64,000 nt of DNA from Apoderus coryli (GCA_911728435.2 OU452204.1:5270001-5334000); one strand, 5' to 3'; positions 32,474 to 44,437 are shown, counted from the first letter of the stretch. The notes: generated by a model from the sequence alone, not told the origin. Numbers and translations are program-made.

Positions 32474-33892
32474 TGTAATAAAACACCACGCCACTGGTAT
32501 TATGTATACTAGTTGGGTGATTTTATAGATATTTTCTATTAGTTTGGGAAATATAATATTTTTGTGAATATTATTTAAAGTAGATTGTTAGCAAATGTTC
32601 CTAAACTGTCCTTTTAGTCATGAAATTTAAGGGTCTGTTTTCTATCTATTTTATCGTTTATTGATATGGGTTTTACAAAGAGCAATAAACACATCCAAGG
32701 TAAATGAATAAAAATATATAATTTCTGTCTCTTTTCTTTGTTCAACTTTTAGAAAGAGGTGGACCGTGTATTCTTGTTCGGAGAATGACATGTTTTAAAA
32801 ATAGAGTGGTCTCACTTTTGAACATCGAAATGCCTTCAAGTAAATTAAATGTCGGACTTTTATTATTATATACAGAAGCAAATTGGAGGGTGTCACGGTT
32901 TCTCATATCAAATAATATATATAAAAGGCGAATAAAAAGACAATGGGTTTTTGTCCAGTCGCTGATTCGGTTCTTGCTTTACAAATGGTAGTGACTGGTT
33001 AATCTTTTGAATGAACTGCAACATAAGATCCCTAAGTATCAACAATCATTATTACAGTCGACATAAAAATGTATTTTATTTCTAAGACGTAAACTACTAT
33101 TCACCCTGTAGCTGTATTTGTATAGGAATTATTTTTATGAGGCAATTTTGGAAAGGCGATAGGACTTTCAAATTAGATTCGTTTTAGCCTTGGTAGAGTC
33201 TAGATGTGATTTCTAATTGTATAAAGTTTCTTAATAATAATCGAAGTTCAAGTTCAGTAAGTTCTTTGTTAATTCTTTGAATTGAAGGCCTTTTTGTTGC
33301 TAAACAATTTTTATAAAGATTAAAGTTGTTTATTTTAGTAATTGAAATAAATACAGTTTTCAATTGTAATTAAAGTTTCGAATGGGAATTAATATAATTA
33401 TTCGTAATTATATTAATGTTCCTATTTTAAGTTGTACATTAATGAATAAGATTTTCTTCTAAATTTTCATTATCGTTTAATTGCTTTATCCTTTTTTTTT
33501 ATTTATACATATTTTTACTTGTTTGTTGTTATTCATTTTCTTTATTAGTTTTAATTATTAAATTAGTTGTTTTGAGCCCAAACTTTGGCGTTTTATTTCT
33601 AATAAAGTTTTCGTTATGTTGGTGAACAGATAGGTCATTTAATTAATAATCTTCTTTTAAATACAATGTGGGTGACCGACAGAGATCCAGAATTATAAAA
33701 GGTGAGTAATTTTACATTACTTTAATACAGATTGATATTCTTTGTTTGTTCTTCTTAGATTGAAACCGCTCGTAAAGCTTGAATCGAACCCGTAACAATT
33801 TGAATAGCATATTGGGATTCATTCTGGACTGAGCTATAAAATTAGTATTCTTTCTGAATGTAAATAATACCCGCTAATTCAAAATGGTTACA
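32474..33892 (+). repeat. Solo LTR (copy B)
   Basis: It starts TGTAATAAAAC and ends AATGGTTACA. The 4-bp duplication ATGA flanks it (32470-32473, 33893-33896). The last 100 bp (AATAGCATATTGGGATTCAT... CCCGCTAATTCAA) match copies A and C closely. No internal polyprotein lies on either side. Confidence 0.85.
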
Positions 33893-35698
33893 ATGAAGTG
33901 AAGAGTGAATAGTTGAGAACAGTGTTGTGACATATATATTCTAGTAAAATAAATAGTATAAATAATTAATGAAAATAAACATAAGCCGTATTAGTTCGTT
34001 TAAGTTATTAGTTGTTTAAGTGTTTATTCTAAGTGTACATAAATTAGATTTCATTAAAGCTCATTATTATTTCACATAACGAACTCAAAAAAACGTTACA
34101 ATAAGATATTCTTTTATTGGAAATTTCCTTGTCTAACAAGCTCTAATAATTTGGACTTTGTTGTCTTTATTTCAGGAATGTTCATTTGTATTTCGCGCAT
34201 ATATTGTATGTTATCCGCGTTTGTCGAAGTTAATGATGAAGATCTTGCTTAATTAGTTTTGGGGAAAAAAATAAAATTTTGGTTTTACTAAAAATATGTA
34301 TTTTTATAAGCTGTCACTATAGTCTATTACGGGAGTGTGTAGAGTAATAAATCCTCATTAGGTATGCAAAAGGCCTACTGGGTGACCGCCAATACTTTCG
34401 GCCACTTCCATAATTTGGCATTGGTGTCAATGCAAACTTCTTACTTTTCATTAAGTTCAGCTAGCACCACACAGTTTAGGGTCAATTGCCTACTGTTATC
34501 CCTAGGATTATCTATTCTTATTCCCTGAAAATGGTACGCCAAAGGCGTGCAGGCAAGTATTGTAGAAATAGTTAGAAGTTTTTTTTTATTATGTTATTGG
34601 CCTATTTGGCAATTTAGCCATCATTCAGTGAATTATTTTTTTTAAGTATAGACCTACAGTTTAGCGTCGAGTTCGAACTACGATCATCTGCCAGCTGCCT
34701 GCACCTACGACTAGTAGTCCATAACTTCTTGGCATTATGCAGTCTACCGACTCGGCCGGAAGTACCATTCAATTAATCCCGGCGCCAGCACGTACTTAAC
34801 TATCGTGATCGCACCGTAGGTGTTTCAACATATAAGCATCTTCCATCCCTTATATTAGGTTATATTCTTCATATTCGTATGGGGAACTGTGATAACGTCT
34901 TCAAATTATAATCAAAAGATCGACGGTCCAATCGATAAGTTTGTCATGATCCCCCATGTTCTCCTCCTCGTCTTTAAACACTGCTTTTCGCCAGTTCTCT
35001 GGGGTTACCATGGTTAATTCATATTTTTTTTTAAGTTAAATGATTTTTATGGACTTATGGTCAGTCACACACTTATGGACGACCATGAAATTCAGTCAAA
35101 CTGGACGGAATTCCCCATTTTATTACTCTACAGCTTTCTGAGATAAAAGATATTCAAAAATGGCATAAAAATATAACATATTGAAATTTTCTTTCCTATC
35201 ATCGATTTTTTCAATAAACTGCTAAACAACACTAACTATTTTTAATACATCTATCAACACCACTGTAAATAAACGACCTTGACCAGGACGGCGATTGCAT
35301 TATTGTATTTACGATACCCTGTATTATACTTCAAACTAACTCTCTGTATAATGAAAATTTCAAGACGCAATTGAAATCAAAATATATCTCATTTATTTAG
35401 ATGGTTTTTCTTTAATCAACGTCTGACTAATTGGGGCACTGCATTTGCCGCAGTGAGTGTCTACAGAAGAATAGGGAAGTGTCTTCTAGTTTACGCTTTT
35501 ACCTTAAGTGTAAGTGCATAATTTATTTAGAGAACACAGTCGCTCTAATGGAAAATTAATTTACATTACGTACAGAGCGATCCCCATAAAAGTAGACTCG
35601 CATATCACAATTATCAAACACATGATTTTCATGTACACAATACCTCATTATCGAAAAGTTCTACATTATTTTTATATTCTAGAAACGTTGAGAAATAA
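33893..35698. other. Unassigned GALK2 intron sequence
   Basis: Contains a GC-richer stretch at about 34660-34830 without a coding frame or repeat partner. The open frame 35514-35702 shows no motif. I see no gene. Confidence 0.35.
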
Positions 35699-36400
35699 TT
35701 GAATATCATGTACTTACGTGACTACTTAAATGATAGTAATATTTTACCGAAGCTTCAGTCAGGATTTCGACCGTTGTTCACAGTTGCTCTGCACAGCTTT
35801 ACTAGATACCAGATTTTAGGATCGATACTGAAATCTTGTGGTTTGAATGATATTTGTGTTAAAGTTTGCGCTGTGGTGTTCCTCAAGGATTTATTTTTTA
35901 TTTAAATTATACACATCGCAGCTTCCCAAATTTATAAACCACTCCAAAATGTGTATGTATGCTGATGACACGTAATTGGTCTTTTGCTGCACATGAATTT
36001 CATCAGGATCATATTTTGGATCATAAGTCAGTTGAGCATTCATTAATTATTAATCCTGAAAAGTCGCCGGTCATACTGTTTGGCAATCAAAATTACATAA
36101 AAAAGTAAATCTCATATAATGTCAAACTACAAACTACTGATAGTGCAAAGAACTTGGGCTTCATTTACACAACACTTTACGTTTCAGGGAGCAGGTTTCA
36201 AAAAACATTCAAAGAGCTTATGTTGCTCTGAAACTTCTATATCCTCACCGCCATTCAACCATAAAACTAAAAAAAAAAAAATCGGTGACTCGGTGTTTTC
36301 TCAGTTTACGTATTGCTTTCCAGTATATAAGCCCTGTCTAGGTAATGACACTTTCATGAGAATGCATATATGGGATACGGAAATTTGATCCTTTCAGTCA
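35699..36400 (+). pseudogene. Degenerate non-LTR reverse transcriptase
   Basis: Frames in succession read LNDSNILPKLQSGFRP (family LxxxxILxxxQxGFRxxxST), a damaged GVPQGSxLGPLLF region near 35870, and MCMYADDT near 35955 (catalytic YADD box). A C-terminal stretch SKNIQRAYVALKLLYPH follows near 36200. Frameshifts and stops occur every ~100 bp. It is the same broad Jockey/CR1 type as the other non-LTR copies but clearly older. Confidence 0.7.
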
Positions 36401-36990
36401 TAAACTCCTGATTTAAAGTGGTTGAACATGTCATACAGGCTACAGTTATATTCGATTTGTCTGTTCCATAAAATAATTAAAATAATAGGTAGATACCTGA
36501 ATGCCGCCGTCAAAGATTAATGTACATTAATCTTTGCCGCCGTATATACAGGGTTATTCACGCCATATGACACGGAATATTGTGGCTAAACTATTTAATT
36601 TCCTTAAAGTTTTATCCATGGGTTCGATGAACATGATTTATGGCTACATTTTAAAAATATTGTGAATCTATACTATTAGGACTATTAGGACACCCTCCTA
36701 AATATAAGAAATGAACCATAGTTGTCTTTTTTTAATAGAATGCCCTGTATATGAATATATTTTTATATTCTCCGTTCAAAATAAACCTAACTTTCATTAA
36801 AATACATCTCACCTAAACCTTTTTAAATATTTTAATTTTTATAAAAATATAGACATAATTTTAATGAAAAAAATCACACCTATTTGTTTGTTCCTTTTAA
36901 GCCAGTCTGGGCTGATAAATATACCCACTCATCACTTGTTACGCCAAATATAAAAACCCCCAATACTAAATACAGGGTATTTTAGTATTG
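36401..36990. other. Unassigned, with a small palindrome and TACAGGG ends
   Basis: CAAAGATTAATGTACATTAATC forms a palindrome at about 36512-36537; a related one occurs near 10337-10372. ATACAGGGTTATTC at 36547 and ACAGGGTATTT at 36971 resemble foldback-element ends. No gene. Confidence 0.4.
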
Positions 36991-37101
36991 TATTTTTCTT
37001 GAACCTTGTTATAATTTTTTTTATTCTTTTCTTTTCTTGGGATGTAAGGTTCTATTTTATAATTTTTTTCCTTTTGAAATATTTTTATTTCATGTCAAAT
37101 A

Positions 37102-37137
37102 GTACAACGTTTCGGCTTATTCGCCTTCTTCAGGTAC
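37102..37137 (-). ncRNA. Hammerhead-like motif, class 3 (left arm)
   Basis: Minus-strand: stem I GUAC/GUAC, core CUGAAGA, an extra A, stem II GGC/GCC with loop GAAUAA, GAAA, zero-loop stem III AC/GU, U17. All core positions fit CUGANGA...GAAA. Stems differ from classes 1 and 2 but pair fully. Confidence 0.55.
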
Positions 37138-37255
37138 ATCTCTTTTCAACATCGCATGATTCTGTAGATTTTTTTTTCCACAAACCAAAATACCCACTAA
37201 AAGTGGTACGTAGCAAAGAAAAAATCTACAGAATCATGCGATGCTGAAAAGAGAT

Positions 37256-37291
37256 GTACCTGAAGAAGGCGAATAAGCCGAAACGTTGTAC
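37256..37291 (+). ncRNA. Hammerhead-like motif, class 3 (right arm)
   Basis: Inverted partner of the previous motif with the same core and stems, plus strand. Confidence 0.55.
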
Positions 37292-37492
37292 TATTTGACA
37301 TGACATAAAAATATTTCAAAAGGAAAAAAATTCGGTTATCAAATAGAACCTTACATCCCAAGAAAAAAGAAAGAATAAAAATAAATACAGGGTGTATAAT
37401 ATAAATAATATAATATATAAATCAAACGGCGTCTGCTCCACAAAACAAATATATTTATGTTTTAAAAAAATCAAGGCACATTGCCTATGTCA

Positions 37493-37536
37493 GTCAAACA
37501 TGTTTCGAGAAAATTATTATTCTCATCATCAGTGAC
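37493..37536 (-). ncRNA. Hammerhead-like ribozyme, class 1 (left arm)
   Basis: Stem I GUCA/UGAC, core CUGAUGA complete, an extra U before stem II GAGAA/UUCUC, GAAA complete, zero-loop stem III ACA/UGU, U17. The only departure from consensus is the inserted U. An extra residue at this same place is known in a natural active hammerhead (chrysanthemum chlorotic mottle viroid), so activity is possible. Confidence 0.65.
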
Positions 37537-37943
37537 AATCAAGTACAAGATGAACAATTTCAGTTTTCTTAATGTAACATATTCATTATGTGAAAAAGGT
37601 TATGTGAAATTTTTTTTATGTAAATTAAATTTAAAATAGTGTTTAATATGAATTCAAAATTAAAAAATAAAAATTTTAAAATTAAATTAGAAATTAACAT
37701 TTTTTGATGGCATAATGCCTTTTTTTTTCTTTTTTTTTTATATAAAAAGAAGTACTAATATAAAAAAAGGCATTATGCCATCAAAAAATGTTAATTTCTA
37801 ATTTAATTTTAAAATTTTAATTTTGAATTCATATAAAACAGTATTTTAAATTTAATTTACATAAAAAAATTTTCACATAACCTTTTTCACAAAATGAATA
37901 TGTTACATTAAGAAAACTGAAAGTGTTCATCTTGTACTTGATT

Positions 37944-37984
37944 GTCACTGATGATGAGAATAATTTTCTCGAAACATGTCTGAC
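37944..37984 (+). ncRNA. Hammerhead-like ribozyme, class 1 (right arm)
   Basis: Same architecture as the left-arm copy with a shorter stem II loop, and C at the cleavage position (37980) before UGAC. This is the most complete class 1 motif in the window. Confidence 0.65.
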
Positions 37985-38118
37985 TGACATAGGCAATGTG
38001 CCTTGATTTTTTAAAATATAAATATATTTGTTTTGTGGAGCAGACGCCGTATGATTTATACGAGTATATTAATCATCGCTCCTCTTTGAATGGATTATTT
38101 CATAAAATAAATAATATA

Positions 38119-38514
38119 AGTTAAATGAACGTAAAGTCTATTTCTAAATCACTTGTATACCCTGTATATTCCCCCTCAGATAACAAATTATGATTTTGAT
38201 CTTTTTTTCGAACATTTTGCCAAGTATTTTTAATGATAATTATGTGATTGTTATTAGCGATTTTAATGTACCGTTTTTTGACACGAATATTCACACTACA
38301 GGCACCGATAGGAAAAGTATTACAATTAACTCGATCTAATGTGTAATTTCGAGTGCAATGTTACCAGGAATGATATTGCCCTTGTCAGCGAAGATGTATT
38401 TCATCCAAGTTTTACAAGTTGGTTTTGTGGCTACTATGCCTCGCACTGATAAGTTTGGTATTGAAGACAATTTCAGAAAAGCGGACTGAACTCTTACGTA
38501 TAGTTTGATATTTT
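38119..38514. other. Unassigned sequence
   Basis: No recognisable feature. Confidence 0.3.
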
Positions 38515-40505
38515 TTTTTGAAAACAGTATTATTTATTCAATTTTTTTTTTCTTCACAATAACATCTTATATTTTAAATCCCAAACAGTGCGAGAATGCA
38601 CTGGTCTCGGAAAAACATTAGTAATATACAATTCGCGCAGAATTATTATTATTAGATTTGCAATGATATTTTCATTTTTTTTTTATAAATACATTCAGAC
38701 TCTGACATTTTTTAACATTATCTGGTAAGTTGTTAAATATTGTACAAGACTTACACAATGGACTATTCAATGCTACATTAGTTCTAGGTGCATTCACATA
38801 AATGTTTGTTTGTGCCCCGGTATCATAACCGTGGATGCCACTAATAAATATCAAATCGTTGTTGCTTCTTTGCATATTATTAATTATTTTAAAAATTAGC
38901 TTACATTGTTCCAGTTCCAATATTTTCGCCAACCGACAAACATCTAGTTCCCTATATAAATCAAACGTATGTGTGCGTCTGTCGTAGTCGAACAGAATCT
39001 TCAGGATTTTATTTTGTAAAATTTGTAACTTATTAAAATATGTTTAACAACAAGTACCCCACACCGGTATTAAATATCTGTAATGAGACAGAAAGAACGA
39101 ATTGTATATGGATAGCTTAGTTGTATGTGTGAGATAATTACGACATTTATAGATTATTGGAATCATAGGGCGTATTTTTGAGATAAGTGAGTTAACATGA
39201 CACTGCAAATTTAATTGTTCGTAGACCATAAGTCCTAAATATTTCATACTCTGGACCCTCTCTAACTGACGTTCATTAATGACAACCTGAATATCATCAA
39301 TATGCCTATTTTTTTGCTTGAATAACATATATTTTGTTTTTTCAACATTCAATTTAAGCCTATTATAGAATAACCAATTTAAGTATATACCAAGATTATA
39401 ATTAATTTTCTCTCTCAAAATTGTATCGTTAGTTCCTGTGAAAACCAATGCCGTGTCGTCAGCAAAGGTAAAATATCGGTTCTCAAGATTAGTGCTCTGC
39501 AGATTAAGGACATACAAGGTGTATAGTAATGGCCCGAGAACGGAACCTTGAGGAACACCATGAGTATTTTTCAATGGCCTACTATTGTATTCATCAATCC
39601 TCACATACTGACTTCTATTATACAAATAGGTTTTAATTATTTCATAAACTACACCGTGCAGACCCAAATACTTCATCTTTTTCAAGAGCAAGTCAATACT
39701 AACCAGATCAAATGCTTTTTGAAGATCGATAAACACAATTCATCCAATGCCTCCGATAAGTAATTAATAAAATCAAATGTGGCCGCCAGCGCACTGCTAT
39801 TCTTAACGAAACCATATTGGTAGGGGTCCAGTGTTACATGGTTATTTAAATGATCTAGGAGCCGCTTTTTGATAATTTTTGCTAGTATTTTTGAAAAAAC
39901 ACTTATAACAGAAATTGGCCTATAATTATTCAAAAGTTTTTTATTATTGGCTTTGTAAATAGGACTGACTTTACTTATTTTCAGTTCATCTGGAAATATA
40001 CCGGTACTAAACACATTATTAATTAGTTTTACAATAACTTTGATGATGAGACTTTTTAGATTTAGCAAGTCTGTTACAGTTACATTGTCATCAACAGGGG
40101 CGGAATTACGTTTTAAATCAAGGATAATCTCCTCAACCTCCATTTCAGTGGTCTTAGCTAGCCTAGTGATTGTGTGGTCCGACTTAATTTCTTCAAAATC
40201 CCTAACAGGACCCGCAGCCCTAACTTCCTACCTCCTAACTGATCTACAATGGATTTCCCAACACTCACGAAGTAGTCATTAAACCCGTCAACTATATTCT
40301 GTTTATTTTGAGTAATATTACCATCTATAATAAATGAATCTGTTGTTTCTATTTTTTTCTTAAAGAAGTTATTAATAAATCTCCACTGTTTTTTTACATT
40401 ATTACCTGCATTTATCCAATTAGTACGAAAATATTGGTTCTTTAAGTTTTTGATCTTGTTGGCAAGTTTATTTTTTATCTTCTTAAATTCATTATTTTTG
40501 GATAT
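38515..40505 (-). pseudogene. Non-LTR retrotransposon ORF2 (Jockey-like), nearly continuous reverse transcriptase
   Basis: Three consecutive minus-strand frames cover a reverse transcriptase. 40143-39682: KISKVSPIYKANNKKLLNNYRPISV, the fingers motif. After a one-base frameshift near 39735, 39736-39044: VFIDLQKAFDLVSIDLLLKK (catalytic Asp, motif A), HGVPQGSVLGPLL at 60-71 and FADD at 91-94 (motif C), then the thumb. After one TAA stop, 38932-38672 encodes the C-terminus. The connection domain upstream (40500-40150) is frameshifted, and the endonuclease is absent. The 3' end has AATAAA near 38537. A single frameshift and one stop make this one of the best-preserved non-LTR copies here. It meets the plus-strand element head to head at 40505. 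Confidence 0.88.
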
Positions 40506-41071
40506 ATAGTATATTTAATGCTGATTGGTCCGATGTTTATATATGACTCTACAAATGCGAATCAGTGTTGTGGTGAGCTGAATCGTATTCTTGGTATCGT
40601 ATTTCAGGCACCTGTTCCCTTTAAAGTTAAGCGTAGAAGAAGGTGCGTCCTGATTATTTTACTAGAGAGATAATTGATAATATACACAATAAAGAGAAAG
40701 CGCATAAAATTTTTTGCAGGTTCAAATCTATTATTATCGAGATAAATTTATATCTCTTAGGGGACTAGTAAAAATTCTAATAAAACGGGCATCATCGGAC
40801 TATGATTCGAACTACGAACAGTCGACTAAAAATGATCCTAGTCAATTTCTACAAAGTAAGCGAAATTACTCTAGAATTCCCGGCACAATGGTTGCTGATG
40901 AAAACGTATATATTATTATACCTCTCCTCATATTGATCGGTTTGCCAGATTCTTTCACAATGTTTATGCAGATGTCATATGCGGATACTGTAGATATTAT
41001 TGATTTTACTATCGATGATATTATCAAGGCTGGTAAATCTCTAAACAATAAGCTTACATGTGGCATAGATG

Positions 41072-43233
41072 TGTAACAAAACAAAGACACACTGACAATA
41101 GAATTTACTTTTGTCCTACCCGGTATATATATTTGGATATTTTCTCTTATTTTTATAGTTTTATACCTAACATGTCTAGAAGTAGAATCTTTTCGTAAAC
41201 ATTATACAACATCTGCAAGTAATAAATTTATTATCTTGGGCTTTTAACAAATGTTCCTAAAAGAAGTTTTACCTTGTTCTAATCGAGAATATTTAGTTTG
41301 TTTATGAGTTAGAACAAAGATAAAAGCATATATTAGAAAAGATAACCAGATGTTGTAAATATAGAGTGGTCATTCAAGATTCTCAAAACACCTTCATGTA
41401 AATTAAATGTCGGACTTTTGTTATTATATACAGAGGCTAGTAGTTGGGGAGTTAACAAGGTTTCCCATAACAAAGAATAAATATAAAGGGCGCCGAAAAT
41501 ATGAACATGGGTTTTCATCCAGTTAGCTTTTCCGGAGATTAAGAAGTCATTATATAATCGTATTGTTCCTAACTTTACAACAGTAGTGTTTTGTTGATCT
41601 TCTGAAAAATCTCCAACATAGGAGATCTTAACAATTAACAACCGTTATTAAAGTCGACATAAAAATGTATCTTATTTTCTGAATTCACACCCTCTAGATG
41701 TATTCTGATTGGCTATTTTCAATCTAGGTACCTACTATGTCATTTTTATGAGTCAATTTTGGAAAGGCAATAGGACTTTCAAATCAGATTCGTGTCAGTT
41801 AGAAGGCTCTAGATGTACCAATTTTATAAAGTTAAAATATTTTAATTGTTTTTGGACTTAGTAGATTTCTCACAGTTAAGAATTATTTTCTAGTTTTTGT
41901 TTTAAAATTACACCAGTATAAAGACTAAGTCCATTTCATTTTATTCTGAAGTAGTGAATTGTATAAAGTTCAGTAAGTTCTTTGTTAATTCTTTTAATTA
42001 AAGGCCTGTTTGTTTCCAATCAGTTTTTATAAATATTCTTTTAGTAATTGAAATAAATTCAGTTTTCAATTGAAATTAAAGTTTCGTATAGGAATTTACA
42101 TAATTATTAGTAATTATATTAATAATTATTCGTAATTATATTAATTTTCTTATTTTAAGTTGTACAAGTAATGACTAAGATTTTCTTCTAAATTTTCATT
42201 CTCGTTTAATTGTTTTATCCTTTTTTAATTTATACATATTTATTTCTTGTTGTTATTAATTTTCTTTATTAGTTTTAATTATTAACCCTGCAGTACTCGC
42301 GCTATGAGCATTTCTCTCACGCTTCGGGTAAAATCTCAAGATTTCAGGATATAGATACTGGATGAGCCTACCACGCTCTCTAGCTGGCTTTGTGTTCATG
42401 TTGCGCCCCCTGATTAGTTAAATTCAAATTTCAGTACACTTTGTTCTGCGATATAATACGAAGTTTGTTGATCAAGTGCAGGTTTGTGAGTGATTCTCTC
42501 ATTACGTGAGTTCAGGCGTTTGTATTCCCATATAAATAAACACAATACAGAAATTATTGAATATCGTCGACTGTTTCTGAGGATGAAACTAGTTGATGAA
42601 AACACACTTAGTATACCGCGCTTCAGTAATATGTAAGCCATTCAACAGGATACAGCGAAGTAGAGAACTGGTAGGCATTCCTGAACCCGAACGTGTAACG
42701 GCAGACGATCAAGCTGGATTTTTGGGATATTGCCAAGAAGCAAAAACCGAAAATCCAAAAAAAAAAAAAAAGATGCAGCACTTCAGTAAAAATTATTCGC
42801 AATTATTTTTGAGTGTAATGTTGTCTCGTCACAATAAAAAAATACACAATAATAAATAGTGAGAGAAAGGCTCACGCGCGAGTTCTGGCGTAATTTTCTT
42901 AACGCGAGTTCTGTAGGGTTAAATTAGTTGTTTTGAGCCAAAACTTTTGCGTTTTATTTCTAATAAAGTTTAGTTATGTTATTGACAAAAAGTCATTTAA
43001 TTATTGTTTTTCTTTTAAGTAAAATGTCGCGTGACCGGCAGTGATTACAGATTAATAAAGTTGATATTCTTTGTTTGTTCTTCTTTAATTAAAACTTGAT
43101 TTACAAGCCGCTCGTAAAACTTGAGTCGAACCAGTAACAATTTGAATAGCATATTGGGATTCATTTGGACTGAGCTATAAAATTAGTATTCTTTCTGAAT
43201 GTAAATAATACCCGCTAATTCAACATAGTTACA
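41072..43233 (+). repeat. Solo LTR (copy C), inserted in the non-LTR element
   Basis: It runs from TGTAACAAAACAAAG to ATAGTTACA. A 4-bp duplication GATG flanks it (41068-41071, 43234-43237). Removing it rejoins the reverse transcriptase reading. It is longer than the other copies because it contains a piggyBac-type insertion. Confidence 0.87.
42286..42918 (+). mobile_element. Non-autonomous piggyBac-type element within solo LTR C
   Basis: Ends CCCTGCAGTACTCGCG and CGCGAGTTCTGTAGGG form an inverted repeat, bordered on both sides by TTAA (42282-42285, 42919-42922), the obligatory piggyBac target. The LTR sequence is continuous across this point in copy B (ATTATTAAATTAGTTG). The insert's frames (42414-42641 minus, 42593-42859 plus, the latter with a Lys-rich run) show no transposase motif. 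Confidence 0.85.
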
Positions 43234-44437
43234 GATGATCTCTTTAGTTTCCTCGTGAAAGACATCACACTCTGTGCACTCTCATTGCAACATATTTTTA
43301 AGAAAATTCTTAAGTCTTCCACATTTCCTATTTGCTGGAAAACAGCAAGAGTTACGCCAATCCTAAAATCAGGGAAGTCTGATGTGATTAGCAACTACAT
43401 GCCAATTTCCCTTCTTTCAAGTTCTTGAGATTGTAATTAATATATGAGAAAATTTATTCTCAGCTTCAGAATAGATTCTCTGAGAATCAACATAGGTTCT
43501 TGAATGGTTGTTCATGTTTTTCTAATTTGGCTTTGTTTTCTGAGAACTTATGTTCAGCCATCGATGATCTCCAGCAGATGTACGTGATTTATATCGATTC
43601 TTGCAAAGCATTTGACCGATAACTCACTACATATTGTTGTATAAAATACAGAATTTTGGTTTCTTTTATCGTTTGATCAACTGCTTCCGATCATATATAT
43701 ATTCGAAATATTACAGTTTGTAGAATATGAAGGCTTTAAGTCTTTTGTTTTTCCTTCCAGGTCGGGGGTTCCACAGGGCTCCAATGTCGGTCCTTTGTTG
43801 TTCAATATTTTCAATAATGACTTAATTGAGACTTTTACGTGTGGTAGGCCTGCTTATGCTGAAGATCTGAAGATCTTCCAACACATTAATTCCTTGAATG
43901 ACTGCGATCATCTGCAGAGTAATTTGAACACTCTGTGTACCTGGTGCACAGATAACCATTTAGAGCTTAATGTACCTAAATGCAAGATCGTTAGCTATTC
44001 CAGACTAAAGAATACATTAAATTTTGATTATCAATTGAACAATGAGTCATTGGGAAGGCTCAGCGAAATTAAAGATTTGGGTGTTGTCATTGACAGTGAA
44101 TTTACATTTATCCAGCAGGCCGTCAGTGTAGTATTGAGCGCAAATAAAATGTTGGGTTTCATTATTAGGAATTGTCGGCAATTCAACGATGTTTTCACGG
44201 TTAAGCTTTTGTTTTATGCCTTAGTTTACTGAATGGATAATGATTATTTTTTAATATTGGACTGTTGTTTATTGCATTTATTATTGTAGTATATAATATT
44301 GAACGGTTAATTGTATTACTAGTTAGATTGTCATATTTATTTATAAGAAGAATTGGAAGTATTCTTGGACAAAGTGTATTAATTTTCCTCTAAGTGGGTT
44401 TGACCTGTTGAGAATAAACGCTTATTATTATTATTGC

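Larger units (their letters stand above)
36995..37395. mobile_element. Foldback pair with class 3 hammerhead-like motifs
   Basis: Arms of about 170 bp (36995-37168 and 37223-37390) are inverted copies around a short centre. Shared blocks are CTTGGGATGTAAGGTTCTAT, ATGTCAAATAGTACAACG and CTACAGAATCATGCGATG. Each arm carries one ribozyme-like motif. Near-identity implies recent origin or gene conversion. Confidence 0.75.
37413..38108. mobile_element. Penelope-type inverted pair with ~300-bp arms and 10-bp target duplication
   Basis: The arms 37428-37735 and about 37755-38058 are nearly perfect inverted copies that start with GGCGTCTGCTCCACAAAACA. The direct repeat AAATAATATA flanks the unit (37403-37412, 38109-38118). 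The right end has TAATCATCGCTCCTCTTTGA, as at 16.19 kb. Each arm carries a hammerhead-like motif. No coding sequence lies between the arms. Confidence 0.78.
40506..44437 (+). mobile_element. Non-LTR retrotransposon interrupted by a solo LTR
   Basis: Segment 40506-41071 encodes the stretch between endonuclease and reverse transcriptase: REIIDNIHNKEKAHK, then SKRNYSRIPGTMVADENVY, ending IDDIIKAGKSLNNKLTCGID. The reading resumes at 43238 after the LTR insertion with KTARVTPILKSGKSDVISNY. A decayed palm follows near 43600, then SGVPQGSNVGPLLFNIFNND at 43767. The last ORF, 43795-44232, has AYAEDLKIFQ (catalytic YADD changed to YAED) and the thumb. The 3' UTR ends in AATAAACGCTTATTATTATT at 44412. 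The YAED substitution and frameshifts mark it as dead. Confidence 0.82.

Noticed and set aside
34660..34830. GC-richer stretch as a possible exon or promoter
   Set aside because: No open frame, splice pattern or repeat partner could be supported.
39548..39763. Plus-strand ORF
   Set aside because: Antisense shadow of the reverse transcriptase on the minus strand.
40040..40282. Plus-strand 80-codon ORF
   Set aside because: Antisense to the non-LTR connection region; no independent evidence.
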